Positions 8,959-17,816 of a stretch of 64,000 nt of DNA are shown here, piece by piece. Position 1 is the first letter of the stretch. Each line of letters starts with the position of its first letter. The notes under the pieces are model-generated. The model was given only the letters and a program-made list of their open reading frames with translations, made no database searches and was not told the DNA's origin. The position numbers and the translations under genes are program-made. The stretch is from positions 124,001 through 188,000 of the forward strand of contig NZ_JBDPGJ010000007.1 in NCBI RefSeq assembly GCF_040839445.1, read 5' to 3'. This stretch comes from Aquibium pacificus (GTDB lineage Bacteria; Pseudomonadota; Alphaproteobacteria; Rhizobiales; Rhizobiaceae).

Positions 8959-8987
8959 CGGCCGCGGAGACGCGGCCGTTTCTTTTT
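8959..8987 (+). terminator. Intrinsic terminator after coxC
   Basis: A perfect 8-bp GC stem, CGGCCGCG (8959-8966) with CGCGGCCG (8971-8978), closed by a GAGA tetraloop (GNRA type) and followed by TTTCTTTTT (8979-8987). This is a textbook rho-independent terminator 25 bases after the coxC stop. Confidence 0.92.
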
Positions 8988-9120
8988 ATGGCCGCCATGC
9001 TGCACCATATGCGACGTTGATGAGGGTGCGTGAAGACGGCATGCGTCAAGACGAGAGCCTGAAGCGCCGCGAGCGAACCCTGAGTCGTGGCACGCTTTCG
9101 GCGTCCAACCGCGGGGTAAC

Positions 9121-9504
9121 ATGATGAACGAAGATCGAGCCCATTATCCGCCGGTCGATCCAGTGTCCGCCGGCCTCAAGGGCCGCTGCCCGCGTTGCGG
9201 CGAGGGAAAGCTGTTCAAGGGATTCCTCGCGGTGGGCGACCGCTGCGCCAATTGCGATCTCGATTACTCCTACGCGGACGCGGGCGACGGGCCGGCCGTC
9301 TTCGTCATCCTCATCATCGGCTTCGTGGTGGTTGGCCTGGCGCTGTGGATGGAGGTCACCGTCAATCCGCCGCTGTGGGTCCACTTCCTTCTGTGGATCC
9401 CGCTCACCATCGCGCTTGGGCTGGTGTCGCTGCGCCTCATCAAGGGCGTCCTTTTGACCTTGCAGTACAGCAACAAGGCCGCCGAGGGCCGCCTGGACAA
9501 GTGA
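9121..9504 (+). CDS. DUF983 domain-containing membrane protein
   Basis: A 127-residue protein. A zinc-ribbon-like part has two CxxC pairs (CPRCGEGKLF and CANCDLDY), followed by two membrane helices (about residues 58-78 and 84-108). DUF983 proteins commonly sit beside surf1 and coxC in alphaproteobacteria, so a role in oxidase biogenesis is likely but unproven. Its stop shares a base with the surf1 start (TGATG). Confidence 0.9.
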   Translation: MMNEDRAHYPPVDPVSAGLKGRCPRCGEGKLFKGFLAVGDRCANCDLDYSYADAGDGPAVFVILIIGFVVVGLALWMEVTVNPPLWVHFLLWIPLTIALGLVSLRLIKGVLLTLQYSNKAAEGRLDK

Positions 9505-10265
9505 TGACGCAGGACATGCCCTTGCGCCTCGGCGCGCGACGGCGGTGGATCGCGCTCGCCGCGGGTCTGGTCGTCTTCTCCATCCTCATCGGCCTCGGCA
9601 CCTGGCAAGTGCGGCGCCTGCAATGGAAGGAAGCGCTCATCGCTCAGATCGACGAGCGCACGCATTCGCAGCCCCGAAACATCGCCGAACTGGAGGAGTT
9701 GGGCCTGCAGGAGGGGTCGCTGGAATACACGCCTGTGACGGTGCGCGGGCGTTTCCTCAACGACCGGGAGATGTTTTTCTTCGCCACCAGCGAGGGACAA
9801 TCGGGCTGGTACGTCTACACGCCGCTCGTTCTCGCCGACGGCGAAAGCCACGCATCGGGCAATACCGTCATCGTCAACCGCGGCTTCGTTCCCTACGACC
9901 TTCGGGATCCCGCACGCCGGCCGGGCTCGCAGCCTGCCGGCGAGGTCGTGGTAACGGGCCTCGCGCGCGAAAGGCTCGACGGCAAACCGAGCTTCATCGT
10001 ACCGGACAACAAGCCGGAGGAACGCACATTCTTCTGGAAGGACTGGTCGACCATGGCCTCGATCTCCGGGCTCGACCCGTCCGACACGGTTCCGTTTTTT
10101 ATCGATGCCGAAAAGGGCCGGGATGCGAATGGGCTGCCGATCGGTGGCGTGACCATCATCGAACTGCCCAACAACCATCTCCAGTATGCGGTGACCTGGT
10201 ACGGGCTGGCCGCGGCGCTGGCGGCGGTGCTGGCGGTGTCGCTGTGGCGCGACGAGCGGCGCTGA
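9504..10265 (+). CDS. surf1: SURF1 family oxidase assembly protein
   Basis: A 253-residue SURF1/Shy1 protein with helices at both ends (about residues 15-35 and 228-248) and a periplasmic domain between. The conserved GLGTWQVRRLQWKEALI opening, YTPVTVRGRF and VNRGFVP motifs are visible. SURF1 binds heme a and helps insert it into CoxA. Coupled to the DUF983 gene by TGATG. Confidence 0.95.
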   Translation: MTQDMPLRLGARRRWIALAAGLVVFSILIGLGTWQVRRLQWKEALIAQIDERTHSQPRNIAELEELGLQEGSLEYTPVTVRGRFLNDREMFFFATSEGQSGWYVYTPLVLADGESHASGNTVIVNRGFVPYDLRDPARRPGSQPAGEVVVTGLARERLDGKPSFIVPDNKPEERTFFWKDWSTMASISGLDPSDTVPFFIDAEKGRDANGLPIGGVTIIELPNNHLQYAVTWYGLAAALAAVLAVSLWRDERR

Positions 10266-10282
10266 CAGCCGTCTGCGGCCGG

Positions 10283-10321
10283 CCCCGCCCTTGACAGGGC
10301 GGGGGAGGGGACATCATGTCC
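10283..10321. repeat. Paired palindromes between surf1 and ispH
   Basis: CCCCGCCC (10283-10290) pairs with GGGCGGGG (10297-10304) around TTGACA. A second small palindrome, GGACAT-C-ATGTCC (10309-10321), follows directly. No T-run follows, so termination is not indicated. The pattern resembles degenerate rhizobial intergenic palindromes. Confidence 0.5.
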
Positions 10322-10338
10322 GCCCCGGAGATTTTCGA

Positions 10339-11343
10339 ATGACGCAGCCCCCGAGCAAGCCGCCCCTCACGATCCGCCTCTGCGAACCGCGCGGTTTCTG
10401 CGCGGGCGTCGACCGTGCGATCCAGATCGTCGTCCTGGCGCTGAAGAAGTACGGCGCGCCCGTCTACGTCCGCCACGAGATCGTGCACAACCGGTACGTG
10501 GTGGAGGGGCTGCAGACGCTTGGCGCCGTGTTCATCGAGGAACTCTCCGAGATCCCGCCCGAACACCGCGAATGCCCGGTCGTCTTCTCCGCGCACGGCG
10601 TGCCCAAATCGGTCCCCGCCGACGCGAGGGCGCGCGAACTCTTCTTCCTCGACGCCACCTGCCCGCTGGTTTCCAAGGTGCACAAGCAGGCGATGCGCCA
10701 CCAGCGGCTAGGGCGGCACGTCGTGCTGGTCGGCCATGCAGGGCACCCCGAGGTGATCGGCACGATGGGGCAGCTGCCGGATGGCGCCGCGACGCTGATC
10801 GAGACAGAGGCGGACGTCGCGGCCTTTTCGCCGGAGGATAGCGAGGCACTCGGTTTCGTGACGCAGACCACGCTGTCGGTCGACGACACGGCGGGCATCA
10901 TCAGGGCGCTGAAGGCGCGCTTCCCGGCGATCCAGGCGCCCGCGGCCGAATCGATCTGCTACGCCACGACCAATCGCCAGGACGCCGTGAAGGAAACTGC
11001 CGCCGGCGCCGATCTCTTCCTCGTCGTCGGCGCGCCGAACTCGTCGAATTCGCGCCGGCTGGTGGAAGTGGCCGAACGCGCCGGCGCCCGGCGGTCGCAT
11101 CTCGTGCAGCGGGCGGCCGACATTCCCTGGGACGATACGCGAGGCATCTCGGTGCTGGGGCTTTCGGCCGGCGCATCGGCGCCCGAGATCATCGTCAACG
11201 AGATCATCGAAGCATTCCGCGGCCGCTTCGACGTGACGGTAGAGCTTGCCGTTACGGCAACCGAAACGGAGGAGTTCCCGGTGATGCGCACCTTGCGCGA
11301 CGTCGCGCTCACGCGGGCCGACATGGCCTTCGTCAACGGTTGA
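10339..11343 (+). CDS. ispH: 4-hydroxy-3-methylbut-2-enyl diphosphate reductase
   Basis: A 334-residue iron-sulfur enzyme for the last step of the MEP isoprenoid pathway, converting HMBPP to IPP and DMAPP. Three cluster cysteines are in GFCAGVDRA, ATCPLVSKVH and ESICYATTNRQ. HEIVHN, the SAHG motif and GHAGHPEVIGTMGQ give the substrate-binding histidines and loop. ATG 10339 gives the expected N-terminus; a longer frame from 10291 runs through the palindromic spacer. Confidence 0.97.
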   Translation: MTQPPSKPPLTIRLCEPRGFCAGVDRAIQIVVLALKKYGAPVYVRHEIVHNRYVVEGLQTLGAVFIEELSEIPPEHRECPVVFSAHGVPKSVPADARARELFFLDATCPLVSKVHKQAMRHQRLGRHVVLVGHAGHPEVIGTMGQLPDGAATLIETEADVAAFSPEDSEALGFVTQTTLSVDDTAGIIRALKARFPAIQAPAAESICYATTNRQDAVKETAAGADLFLVVGAPNSSNSRRLVEVAERAGARRSHLVQRAADIPWDDTRGISVLGLSAGASAPEIIVNEIIEAFRGRFDVTVELAVTATETEEFPVMRTLRDVALTRADMAFVNG

Positions 11344-11352
11344 CGCACGCGG

Positions 11353-12321
11353 ATGGCCGTCTACACCGACGTCACGGAAGAAGAACTTTCGCAGTACCTC
11401 CGGGGCTATGCCGTGGGCGACTTGATGTCCTACAAGGGCATCGCCGAGGGGTCTGAGAACTCCAACTATCTCCTGCACACGACTGCCGGCACCTACATCC
11501 TCACGCTCTACGAAAAGCGGGTCGACGGTGCCGAACTGCCGTTCTTCCTTGGCTTGATGCAGCATCTGGCGCGCAAGGGGATCAGCTGCCCGCTGCCTGT
11601 CGAGCGTCGGGACGGAAGCCTGATCGGCACGCTCGCCGGCCGGCCGGCGGCGATCATCACCTTCCTCGAAGGGGTATGGATGCGGCGGCCCACGGCGGCG
11701 CATTGCCGCGAGGTCGGCAAGGCACTGGCCGGTATGCACCTTGCCGGCGCGGATTTCGAGATGCGGCGGGAAAACCGCCTCTCGGTCCCAGGCTGGAGAC
11801 ACCTCTGGGAGATGACGCGCCCGCGCGCGGACGAGTACGAGGCCGGCCTTGCCGCCGAGATCGACGGGGAGTTCGCGGCCTTCGCCGAAGCCTGGCCGGA
11901 CGACCTGCCGTCCGGCGTCATCCACGCCGACCTCTTCCCCGACAACGTCTTCTTCCTCGGAGACCGGCTGTCGGGCCTGATCGACTTCTATTTCGCCTGC
12001 AACGATCTCTTCGCCTACGACGTGGCGACCTGCCTCAATGCATGGTGCTTCGAGAAGGACAATTCCTTCAACCTGACCAAGGGACGCGCCCTGCTTTCAG
12101 GCTACCAGAGCGTAAGGCCGCTGGAACCGGCCGAACGCGAAGCGCTCCCGCTCCTGGCGCGCGGCTCGGCCCTGCGCTTCATGCTGACGAGACTCTACGA
12201 CTGGCTGACGATCCCCGACGGCGCGCTGGTGCAGAAGCGCGACCCGTCCGAGTTCATCCGCCGCCTCCGCTTCCACCGCCACATCGCCTCCGCCACGGAA
12301 TACGGACTGACAGCATTATGA
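11353..12321 (+). CDS. thrB: Homoserine kinase (ThrB2 / APH-fold type)
   Basis: A 322-residue homoserine kinase of the aminoglycoside-phosphotransferase fold found in alphaproteobacteria. Landmarks are the N-terminal MAVYTDVTEEEL, YKGIAEGSENSNYLL nucleotide loop, catalytic HADLFPDNVFF and GLIDFYFACND. It phosphorylates homoserine, the substrate of threonine synthase, whose gene thrC lies 7.4 kb downstream. The stop overlaps the rnhA start (ATGA). Confidence 0.95.
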   Translation: MAVYTDVTEEELSQYLRGYAVGDLMSYKGIAEGSENSNYLLHTTAGTYILTLYEKRVDGAELPFFLGLMQHLARKGISCPLPVERRDGSLIGTLAGRPAAIITFLEGVWMRRPTAAHCREVGKALAGMHLAGADFEMRRENRLSVPGWRHLWEMTRPRADEYEAGLAAEIDGEFAAFAEAWPDDLPSGVIHADLFPDNVFFLGDRLSGLIDFYFACNDLFAYDVATCLNAWCFEKDNSFNLTKGRALLSGYQSVRPLEPAEREALPLLARGSALRFMLTRLYDWLTIPDGALVQKRDPSEFIRRLRFHRHIASATEYGLTAL

Positions 12322-12791
12322 AGACGATCGAAATTTTCACCGACGGCGCCTGCTCGGGCAATCCGGGACCCGGCGGCTGGGGAGCTGTCCTGCGCTTCAA
12401 CGGAAAGGTCAAGGAGCTTTCCGGCGGAGAGGCGGCGACGACCAACAACCGCATGGAACTGATGGCCGCGATCTCGTCGCTGAACGCGCTGAAGGAGCCG
12501 TGCGCGGTGCTGATGCACACCGACAGCAAGTATGTGATGGACGGTATCAACGGCTGGATTCATGGCTGGAAGAAGCGCGGCTGGAAGACCGCCGACGACA
12601 AGCCGGTGAAGAACGTCGAGCTCTGGCAGGCGCTGGACGAGGCCAACCGCCGTCACACGGTCACCTGGCACTGGGTGCGCGGCCATGCCGGCCACGCGGA
12701 GAACGAGCGCGCCGACGAACTGGCGCGCATGGGCATGGCGCCGTTCAAGCGCGGCGGGGCGGAACGGCCCCGCTCGCCGCTCGCTGGCTGA
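12318..12791 (+). CDS. rnhA: Ribonuclease HI
   Basis: A 157-residue RNase H1 that cuts RNA in RNA-DNA hybrids. The D-E-D-D carboxylates are in IFTDGACSGNPGPGGWG, NNRMELMA, HTDSKYVMDGI and NERADELA. GHAGHAENERAD contains the conserved histidine of the flexible loop. Translation is probably coupled to thrB. It abuts the convergent peroxiredoxin gene with no gap. Confidence 0.97.
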   Translation: MKTIEIFTDGACSGNPGPGGWGAVLRFNGKVKELSGGEAATTNNRMELMAAISSLNALKEPCAVLMHTDSKYVMDGINGWIHGWKKRGWKTADDKPVKNVELWQALDEANRRHTVTWHWVRGHAGHAENERADELARMGMAPFKRGGAERPRSPLAG

Positions 12792-13274
12792 TCAGAGCTG
12801 TTCGAGGATCTTCGCGGCGCCCGATTCGACGGCCTTGCCGGGCATGTCCTCGATGTTGAGGGCCGCGACCTTGCCGTCCTCGACGATCATCGAGAAGCGC
12901 TTGCAGCGCAGGCCGAGCCCGCCACCGCTCGCGTCCATCTCCAGCCCTGTCGCGCGGGCGAAGGTGCCGTTGCCGTCGGCCAGGAAGAGCAGCCGTCCTT
13001 CGCCGCCGGTGAAGCGCGCCCATGCCCCCATGACGTGATGGTCGTTGACCGAAACCACCGCGATCGTATCGACGCCCTTGCCGATGATCGCATCGTAGTT
13101 CTCGAGATAGCCGGGAAGATGATTGTTGCTGCAGGTCGGCGTAAACGCACCCGGAACGCCGAAGAGCACGACCTTCTTGCCGCCAAAGACATCGGAAACG
13201 GTCATGTCCTTGGCGCCGTCCGCCGTCATCGTCTTGAACGTTGTGTCCGGCAGTTTCTCGCCAACCGAAATCAT
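12792..13274 (-). CDS. Peroxiredoxin (Prx5 / AhpE-like)
   Basis: A 160-residue thiol peroxidase. GAFTPTCSNNHLPGY carries the peroxidatic cysteine with the T-x-x-C and P motifs of the Prx5 subfamily; a further cysteine lies in the C-terminal half (GLRCKRF). It reduces hydrogen peroxide and organic peroxides using glutaredoxin or thioredoxin. ATG 13274 has GGAG upstream; a TTG nine bases earlier is less likely. Confidence 0.93.
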   Translation of the reverse strand: MISVGEKLPDTTFKTMTADGAKDMTVSDVFGGKKVVLFGVPGAFTPTCSNNHLPGYLENYDAIIGKGVDTIAVVSVNDHHVMGAWARFTGGEGRLLFLADGNGTFARATGLEMDASGGGLGLRCKRFSMIVEDGKVAALNIEDMPGKAVESGAAKILEQL

Positions 13275-13363
13275 TATTCGCAAATCTCCGAGTGAACGCC
13301 CGGAGCCCCCGGGTCATGGTCCCTTCATTGCCGAGCCGAAAGCGTTTGTCCAGTTCCGCTACG

Positions 13364-14170
13364 TCAGGGAAGTCGGAAATCGCCCGAGACAGAAGCGCCG
13401 CCAGAGACCAGCGTGTAGGCGATCGCGGCGACACCGCCGCTCTTGGGCTCTTCCAGGATCGGAAGCGTGAAGACGATCTCTCCCGGAGCCGATCCGTTCT
13501 TGCGCGGAATCCCGAAGACGTAGCCTTCGCTGCCTGCCACGAACAGTTCCGCGTCCCCGCTTCCGCCCGGCAGGGCCGCTGTGACGGTTGCAACCTCGCC
13601 GGAGACGCTAGCCTCGACTATGCCGAAATGCGCGTCGGCGGGCGCCGGCAGGCGAGCGAAGGCCGCCTCGACGAATTGCCTGTCCCCCGCGCCGTCCGGA
13701 TCGCTGCCCGGTTCCACCGAAAGGCTTGCCTGGACCGGAATGCAGATGGCTTCGCAGATACCGAGGAAGAGACTTGCCTCAATCAGCGAATAGCGGTCGG
13801 GCGTGGAGATGGCGAAGGTGACCGGCAGGCTGACCGAACCGCCATAGCCTGCCCAGGCGCCATAGCTGTCCTCGTGCCATTCCGGCGCCGGGAAATGCAA
13901 CTCGGCCGACAAAACATTGAGGCTTCGTGACACGTCGATCTGCGGCGGCACGCCCGAGGATCCGGGCTCGCGCCAGTAGGTCTTCCACCCCGGTTCGAGC
14001 GCGATCTCGAGCGCTCCGCGCACGACGCCGTCAGGGCCGGCCAGTCCGGTCGTCACCAGGCGCAGCGAGCCGCCGTCGGTGCGGAAGACATCGCTGGAGG
14101 AGGCACCGGCGGGCGCCGGTAGAAGAATAACGAGTGCGAGAATGGCAAGGGTGGCGCGAAGCGGGTTCAT
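13364..14170 (-). CDS. Periplasmic DsbD-alpha-like (thiol-disulfide interchange) domain protein
   Basis: A 268-residue exported protein. The signal peptide (MNPLRATLAILALVILLPAPAGAS) is followed by a domain resembling the N-terminal part of DsbD/ScsB: YWREPGSSGVPPQIDVS and FLGICEAICIPV, with a CxxxC pair. The transmembrane and thioredoxin parts of full DsbD are absent. Stand-alone proteins of this type are frequent in Rhizobiales beside yqgE. It probably acts in periplasmic thiol chemistry or copper tolerance; the function is not proven. Confidence 0.8.
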   Translation of the reverse strand: MNPLRATLAILALVILLPAPAGASSSDVFRTDGGSLRLVTTGLAGPDGVVRGALEIALEPGWKTYWREPGSSGVPPQIDVSRSLNVLSAELHFPAPEWHEDSYGAWAGYGGSVSLPVTFAISTPDRYSLIEASLFLGICEAICIPVQASLSVEPGSDPDGAGDRQFVEAAFARLPAPADAHFGIVEASVSGEVATVTAALPGGSGDAELFVAGSEGYVFGIPRKNGSAPGEIVFTLPILEEPKSGGVAAIAYTLVSGGASVSGDFRLP

Positions 14171-14313
14171 GCGATGAGATGTTCCACGAAGCGCCTGCTT
14201 CGCAACCCAATTCGAATGACCTGCCTTCATTTCTGCGTGACGCTCCGTGCTGGCGCGCTAGCCAACGGAGGATTGGTCTTCCAACGCAGGGGAAAAGGCT
14301 GTAAATTTTTCTG

Positions 14314-14922
14314 ATGGATATGCTGCGCCCGAAGAAGAGGTCCGCGACGAGCGGCTTCTTGGACGACCAGTTCCTGATCGCCATGCCAGGCATGCAGGAC
14401 GACCGTTTCGCGCGTTCCGTCGTCTATATGTGCGCCCACAGCGAGGAAGGCGCCATGGGCATCATCATCAATCAGGCGCAGCCGATGCGCTTTCCCGACC
14501 TCCTCGTGCAGCTTGGCGTGGTCGACGAGCAACAGGCCATCCGCCTCCCTCCCGGCGCGCGCGATCTTCCGGTGCGCAACGGCGGTCCCGTGGACCGGAG
14601 CCGCGGCTTCGTCCTGCATTCCGATGATTACGTGGTGGAATCGTCCCTGCCGGTCTCCGAGGACGTCTGCCTGACCGCGACGATCGACATCCTGCGCGCC
14701 ATTTCGGCAGGCAAGGGGCCCCGCCATGCCCTGATGGCGCTCGGCTATTCCTGCTGGGGTGCCGGCCAGCTCGAGCGGGAGATCGCCGATAACGGCTGGC
14801 TGACCTGCCCGGCGAGCGCCGATTTTCTCTTCGACGGCGACATGGACCGCAAGTACGACCGCCTGCTCGCCTCGCTCGGCATCGACGTCATGCATCTCAG
14901 TCACGTGGCCGGTCACGCCTGA
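14314..14922 (+). CDS. YqgE/AlgH family protein (UPF0301)
   Basis: A 202-residue UPF0301 protein. Typical features are FLIAMPGMQDDRFARSVVYMCAHSEEGAMGIIINQ, the NGGPVDRSRGFVLHS segment and a C-terminal region ending in YDRLLASLGID. The biochemical function of the family is unknown. It is divergent from the DsbD-like gene, and its 3' end overlaps the convergent EAL gene by 10 bp. Confidence 0.93.
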   Translation: MDMLRPKKRSATSGFLDDQFLIAMPGMQDDRFARSVVYMCAHSEEGAMGIIINQAQPMRFPDLLVQLGVVDEQQAIRLPPGARDLPVRNGGPVDRSRGFVLHSDDYVVESSLPVSEDVCLTATIDILRAISAGKGPRHALMALGYSCWGAGQLEREIADNGWLTCPASADFLFDGDMDRKYDRLLASLGIDVMHLSHVAGHA

Positions 14923-17816
14923 GTGAGCGGGAACTGCTCCTTGAGCATCCGCGTGACTGCGTCGGCGGTCATCGGCGATCCGAACATGAAGGCCTGGACG
15001 TATTCGCAGCCCATCTGCCTGAGCTGAAGCGCGTCGGCCTCCGTCGACACGCCTTCTGCGACGACCGAGAGGCCGAGGTCGTGCGCCATGCTCACCATGG
15101 ACTTCAGGAGGACCGGCTTCTTGGGGCTTTGGTCGTCGATGAAGCTCTTGTCGATCTTGATCGTGTCGAACGGGAACCGCGTCAGGTAGGAGAGCGACGA
15201 ATAGCCAGTCCCGAAATCGTCGAGCGACAGGCCTATGCCGAGCTGGCGCAGCTTCTCCAGGATGTGCGTCGACCGTTCGGGACTGTCCATCACCAGTGAT
15301 TCCGTCAGCTCGAGCCGGAAATAGATCGGCTTCAGGTTGGCGCGCGCCAGCACGGAGCGGACGTCGGACACCAGGTCCTGCCGCATGAGCTGCCGGCTGG
15401 AGAGGTTGACCGAGACCGATAGCGGCGTCTCGCCGGTCTGCTTCTGCCACGAGGCGAGATCCTCGGCAGCCTTTTGCATGGCGAAGAAGCCAAGCTGCAC
15501 GATGAGTTCGCAGCCCTCGGCGATCGGGATGAAGTCCGAGGGCGGGATCATGCCTCGGCGCGGATGCTCCCAGCGCAAGAGGGCTTCGAACCCCGCCACG
15601 GACGTGTCCTCCAGGCGGATGATCGGCTGGTAGGCGAGGCGGAACTCGCCACGTTCCAGCGCCCGCCGCAGGTCGGATTCGAGCTGCAGCCGGTCGGTCC
15701 CGTAGGCGCGGAACGCCGGCCGGAAGGGTTCGATGCGGTCGCCGCCGAAGCGCTTGGCCTGGTGCATGGCCAGTTCCGCGTCCTTCATCATGTCCTCGGC
15801 CGTCGTCTGCGGCGACGTCCATGAGATGAGGCCGAGCGAGGCGGTGAGCACGATGTCGCGCTTGGCGAAGTTGATCGGCGCGCGGATCGCCTGCTTGACG
15901 GCGTCCGCGAAGGCCGCGACCCGGGCAGGATTGAGCTCCGACAGCAGGATCAGGCCGAACTGGTCGCCGGAAAGCCGCGACAGCGAGTCGTTTGGCTTCA
16001 GGAGCCTGTGCAGCCGGCGTGCGATCGTCAGGAGCATCGTGTCGCCCGCCGACATGCCGAGCCCTTCGTTGACCTGCTTGAAGCGATCGATGTCGATGAT
16101 GAAGACCGTCGGCCTGACGGTTTCCTCGGTCCGCGCGATGGAGATGACGGTCTCCAGCCGGTTCATGAAGAGTTCGCGGTTCGGCAGTCCGGTCAGATTG
16201 TCGTGGACGGCGTCGTGGAGAAGCCGCTCCTCCGCCTTCTTCTGTTCCGTCACGTCGAAGAGTGTGCCCACGCAGCGGATGATCTCGCCGTCCGAGCCGA
16301 TCACCGGCCGCGCGCGCAGATGGTACCAGTGATAGTAGCCGTCGGCGCCGCGCAGGCGGAAGCTCAGCGAGACGCGGCCGCGCCGGTGCTCCAGCACCAT
16401 GTCGAGAGTCGTTCGGAACGTGTCCCGATCGTCCGGGTGAAGCGCCGGCAGCCAGTTCCGCGCCGGGCCGTGCAGGCTGTTGAGCGCGAGGCCGAGGGGC
16501 TCGCCGATGTCGGGCCGCGTGACCACGCGGTCCCGCAGCACGTCCCAGTCGAACACGATGTCGCCGGACCCGGTGATCGCAAGCGCCTGGCGCTCCATGT
16601 CGCTGAACAGGCCCTGGTGCAGCGCCCCGCCCGAAAACGCGTGCTGCATGACCGTGAAGCCGATCAGGAGGATGATGAGGATCAGCCCGCCGCCGAGCGC
16701 CGGCTGCACGATGTCGTTGTCGAGCAGCCCCGTGATCGCCATCCACGCGCCGACCAGCCAGACGAGCACCATCAGCCAGCTCGGCACGAGCATGATGGCC
16801 CGGTCGTAGCCGCGGAAGCCGAGGAGGACGATGAGGAAGATGCCGACGACGGCCGTGGTGGCGAAGGAGATGCGCGCGATGCCGGCCGCGATCGAGGGAT
16901 CGATCACGGCGACGCCGGCGATCATCATCAGGCCGAGGATCCAGGCGACCGCCCCGTAGCTGAAATGGCCGTGCCAGCGGTTGAGGTTGAGGTAGGCGAA
17001 CAGGAACACCACGAAGGTGCCGGCGAGCGCCACCTCCGTTCCCGCCCGCCAGATCTGCTCGTTGCCGGGCGCTATCTCGATCACCTTGGTCAGGAAGCCG
17101 AAGTCGACGCAGATATAGGCCAGCACTGCCCAGGCGAGTGCCGCGGTGGCGGGAAACATGGAGGTGCCCTTCACCACAAACAGGATCGTCAGGAAGAGCG
17201 CAAGCAGTCCGGCGATCCCGATGACGATGCCGCGGTAGAGCGTGTAGGAATTGACGGTGTCCTTGTAGGCTTCCGGCTCCCAGAGGTAGACCTGCGGGAC
17301 CTCCGGCGAGCCGAGATCGGCGATGAACGTCACCACGGAACCCGGATTGAGTGTGAGCAGGAAGACGTCGGCGTCCGGGCTCGGCTGGCGGTCGAGTGCA
17401 AAACCCTCGCTCGGCGTGATCGCCGCGATGCGGCTGGAGCCGAGGTCCGGCCAGATGATGCCGGAACCGACCAGCCGGTAGTGCGGCGCCACGATCAACC
17501 TGTCGAGCTGCTGGTCGGTGGTGTTGGCAAGGGCGAAGACCGCCCAGTCGCCGCTCGATTTCTGGTCCTTCGCCTCCACCTCGATGCGCCGCACGATGCC
17601 GTCGATGCCCGGAGCGGTGGAGATCTGGAAGTTCGCGCCCTGGTTCGGATGGAAGTCGAGCGCGCCCGAGAGGTCGAGTGCGACGTCGTCGCGCGATATC
17701 TTGATTGGCTCGATCGCCATCGCCGGGAAGACGAAAGCGACGACGGCCAAGAGGAGAGCGGCAAGGGCCGTCAGCAGGGCCTTTGGCGGTTGCCGGTGTC
17801 TCGATTCAACTTCCAA
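14913..17816 (-). CDS. Membrane EAL-domain c-di-GMP phosphodiesterase with degenerate GGDEF domain
   Basis: About 967 residues: signal sequence, periplasmic sensing region (about residues 35-185), seven-helix membrane block (about 190-390), PAS domain (about 410-540), GGDEF domain and EAL domain. The cyclase signature is SGDQF at about residue 616 instead of GGDEF, so cyclase activity is doubtful. EAL motifs look intact: FEALLRW, LELTES, LDDFGTGYSS, KIDKSFI. It is therefore probably a c-di-GMP hydrolase regulated by an external signal. The TTG start at 17816, overlapping the upstream GNAT stop by 11 bp, is the best visible; the start is uncertain. Confidence 0.88.
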   Translation of the reverse strand: MEVESRHRQPPKALLTALAALLLAVVAFVFPAMAIEPIKISRDDVALDLSGALDFHPNQGANFQISTAPGIDGIVRRIEVEAKDQKSSGDWAVFALANTTDQQLDRLIVAPHYRLVGSGIIWPDLGSSRIAAITPSEGFALDRQPSPDADVFLLTLNPGSVVTFIADLGSPEVPQVYLWEPEAYKDTVNSYTLYRGIVIGIAGLLALFLTILFVVKGTSMFPATAALAWAVLAYICVDFGFLTKVIEIAPGNEQIWRAGTEVALAGTFVVFLFAYLNLNRWHGHFSYGAVAWILGLMMIAGVAVIDPSIAAGIARISFATTAVVGIFLIVLLGFRGYDRAIMLVPSWLMVLVWLVGAWMAITGLLDNDIVQPALGGGLILIILLIGFTVMQHAFSGGALHQGLFSDMERQALAITGSGDIVFDWDVLRDRVVTRPDIGEPLGLALNSLHGPARNWLPALHPDDRDTFRTTLDMVLEHRRGRVSLSFRLRGADGYYHWYHLRARPVIGSDGEIIRCVGTLFDVTEQKKAEERLLHDAVHDNLTGLPNRELFMNRLETVISIARTEETVRPTVFIIDIDRFKQVNEGLGMSAGDTMLLTIARRLHRLLKPNDSLSRLSGDQFGLILLSELNPARVAAFADAVKQAIRAPINFAKRDIVLTASLGLISWTSPQTTAEDMMKDAELAMHQAKRFGGDRIEPFRPAFRAYGTDRLQLESDLRRALERGEFRLAYQPIIRLEDTSVAGFEALLRWEHPRRGMIPPSDFIPIAEGCELIVQLGFFAMQKAAEDLASWQKQTGETPLSVSVNLSSRQLMRQDLVSDVRSVLARANLKPIYFRLELTESLVMDSPERSTHILEKLRQLGIGLSLDDFGTGYSSLSYLTRFPFDTIKIDKSFIDDQSPKKPVLLKSMVSMAHDLGLSVVAEGVSTEADALQLRQMGCEYVQAFMFGSPMTADAVTRMLKEQFPLTQA

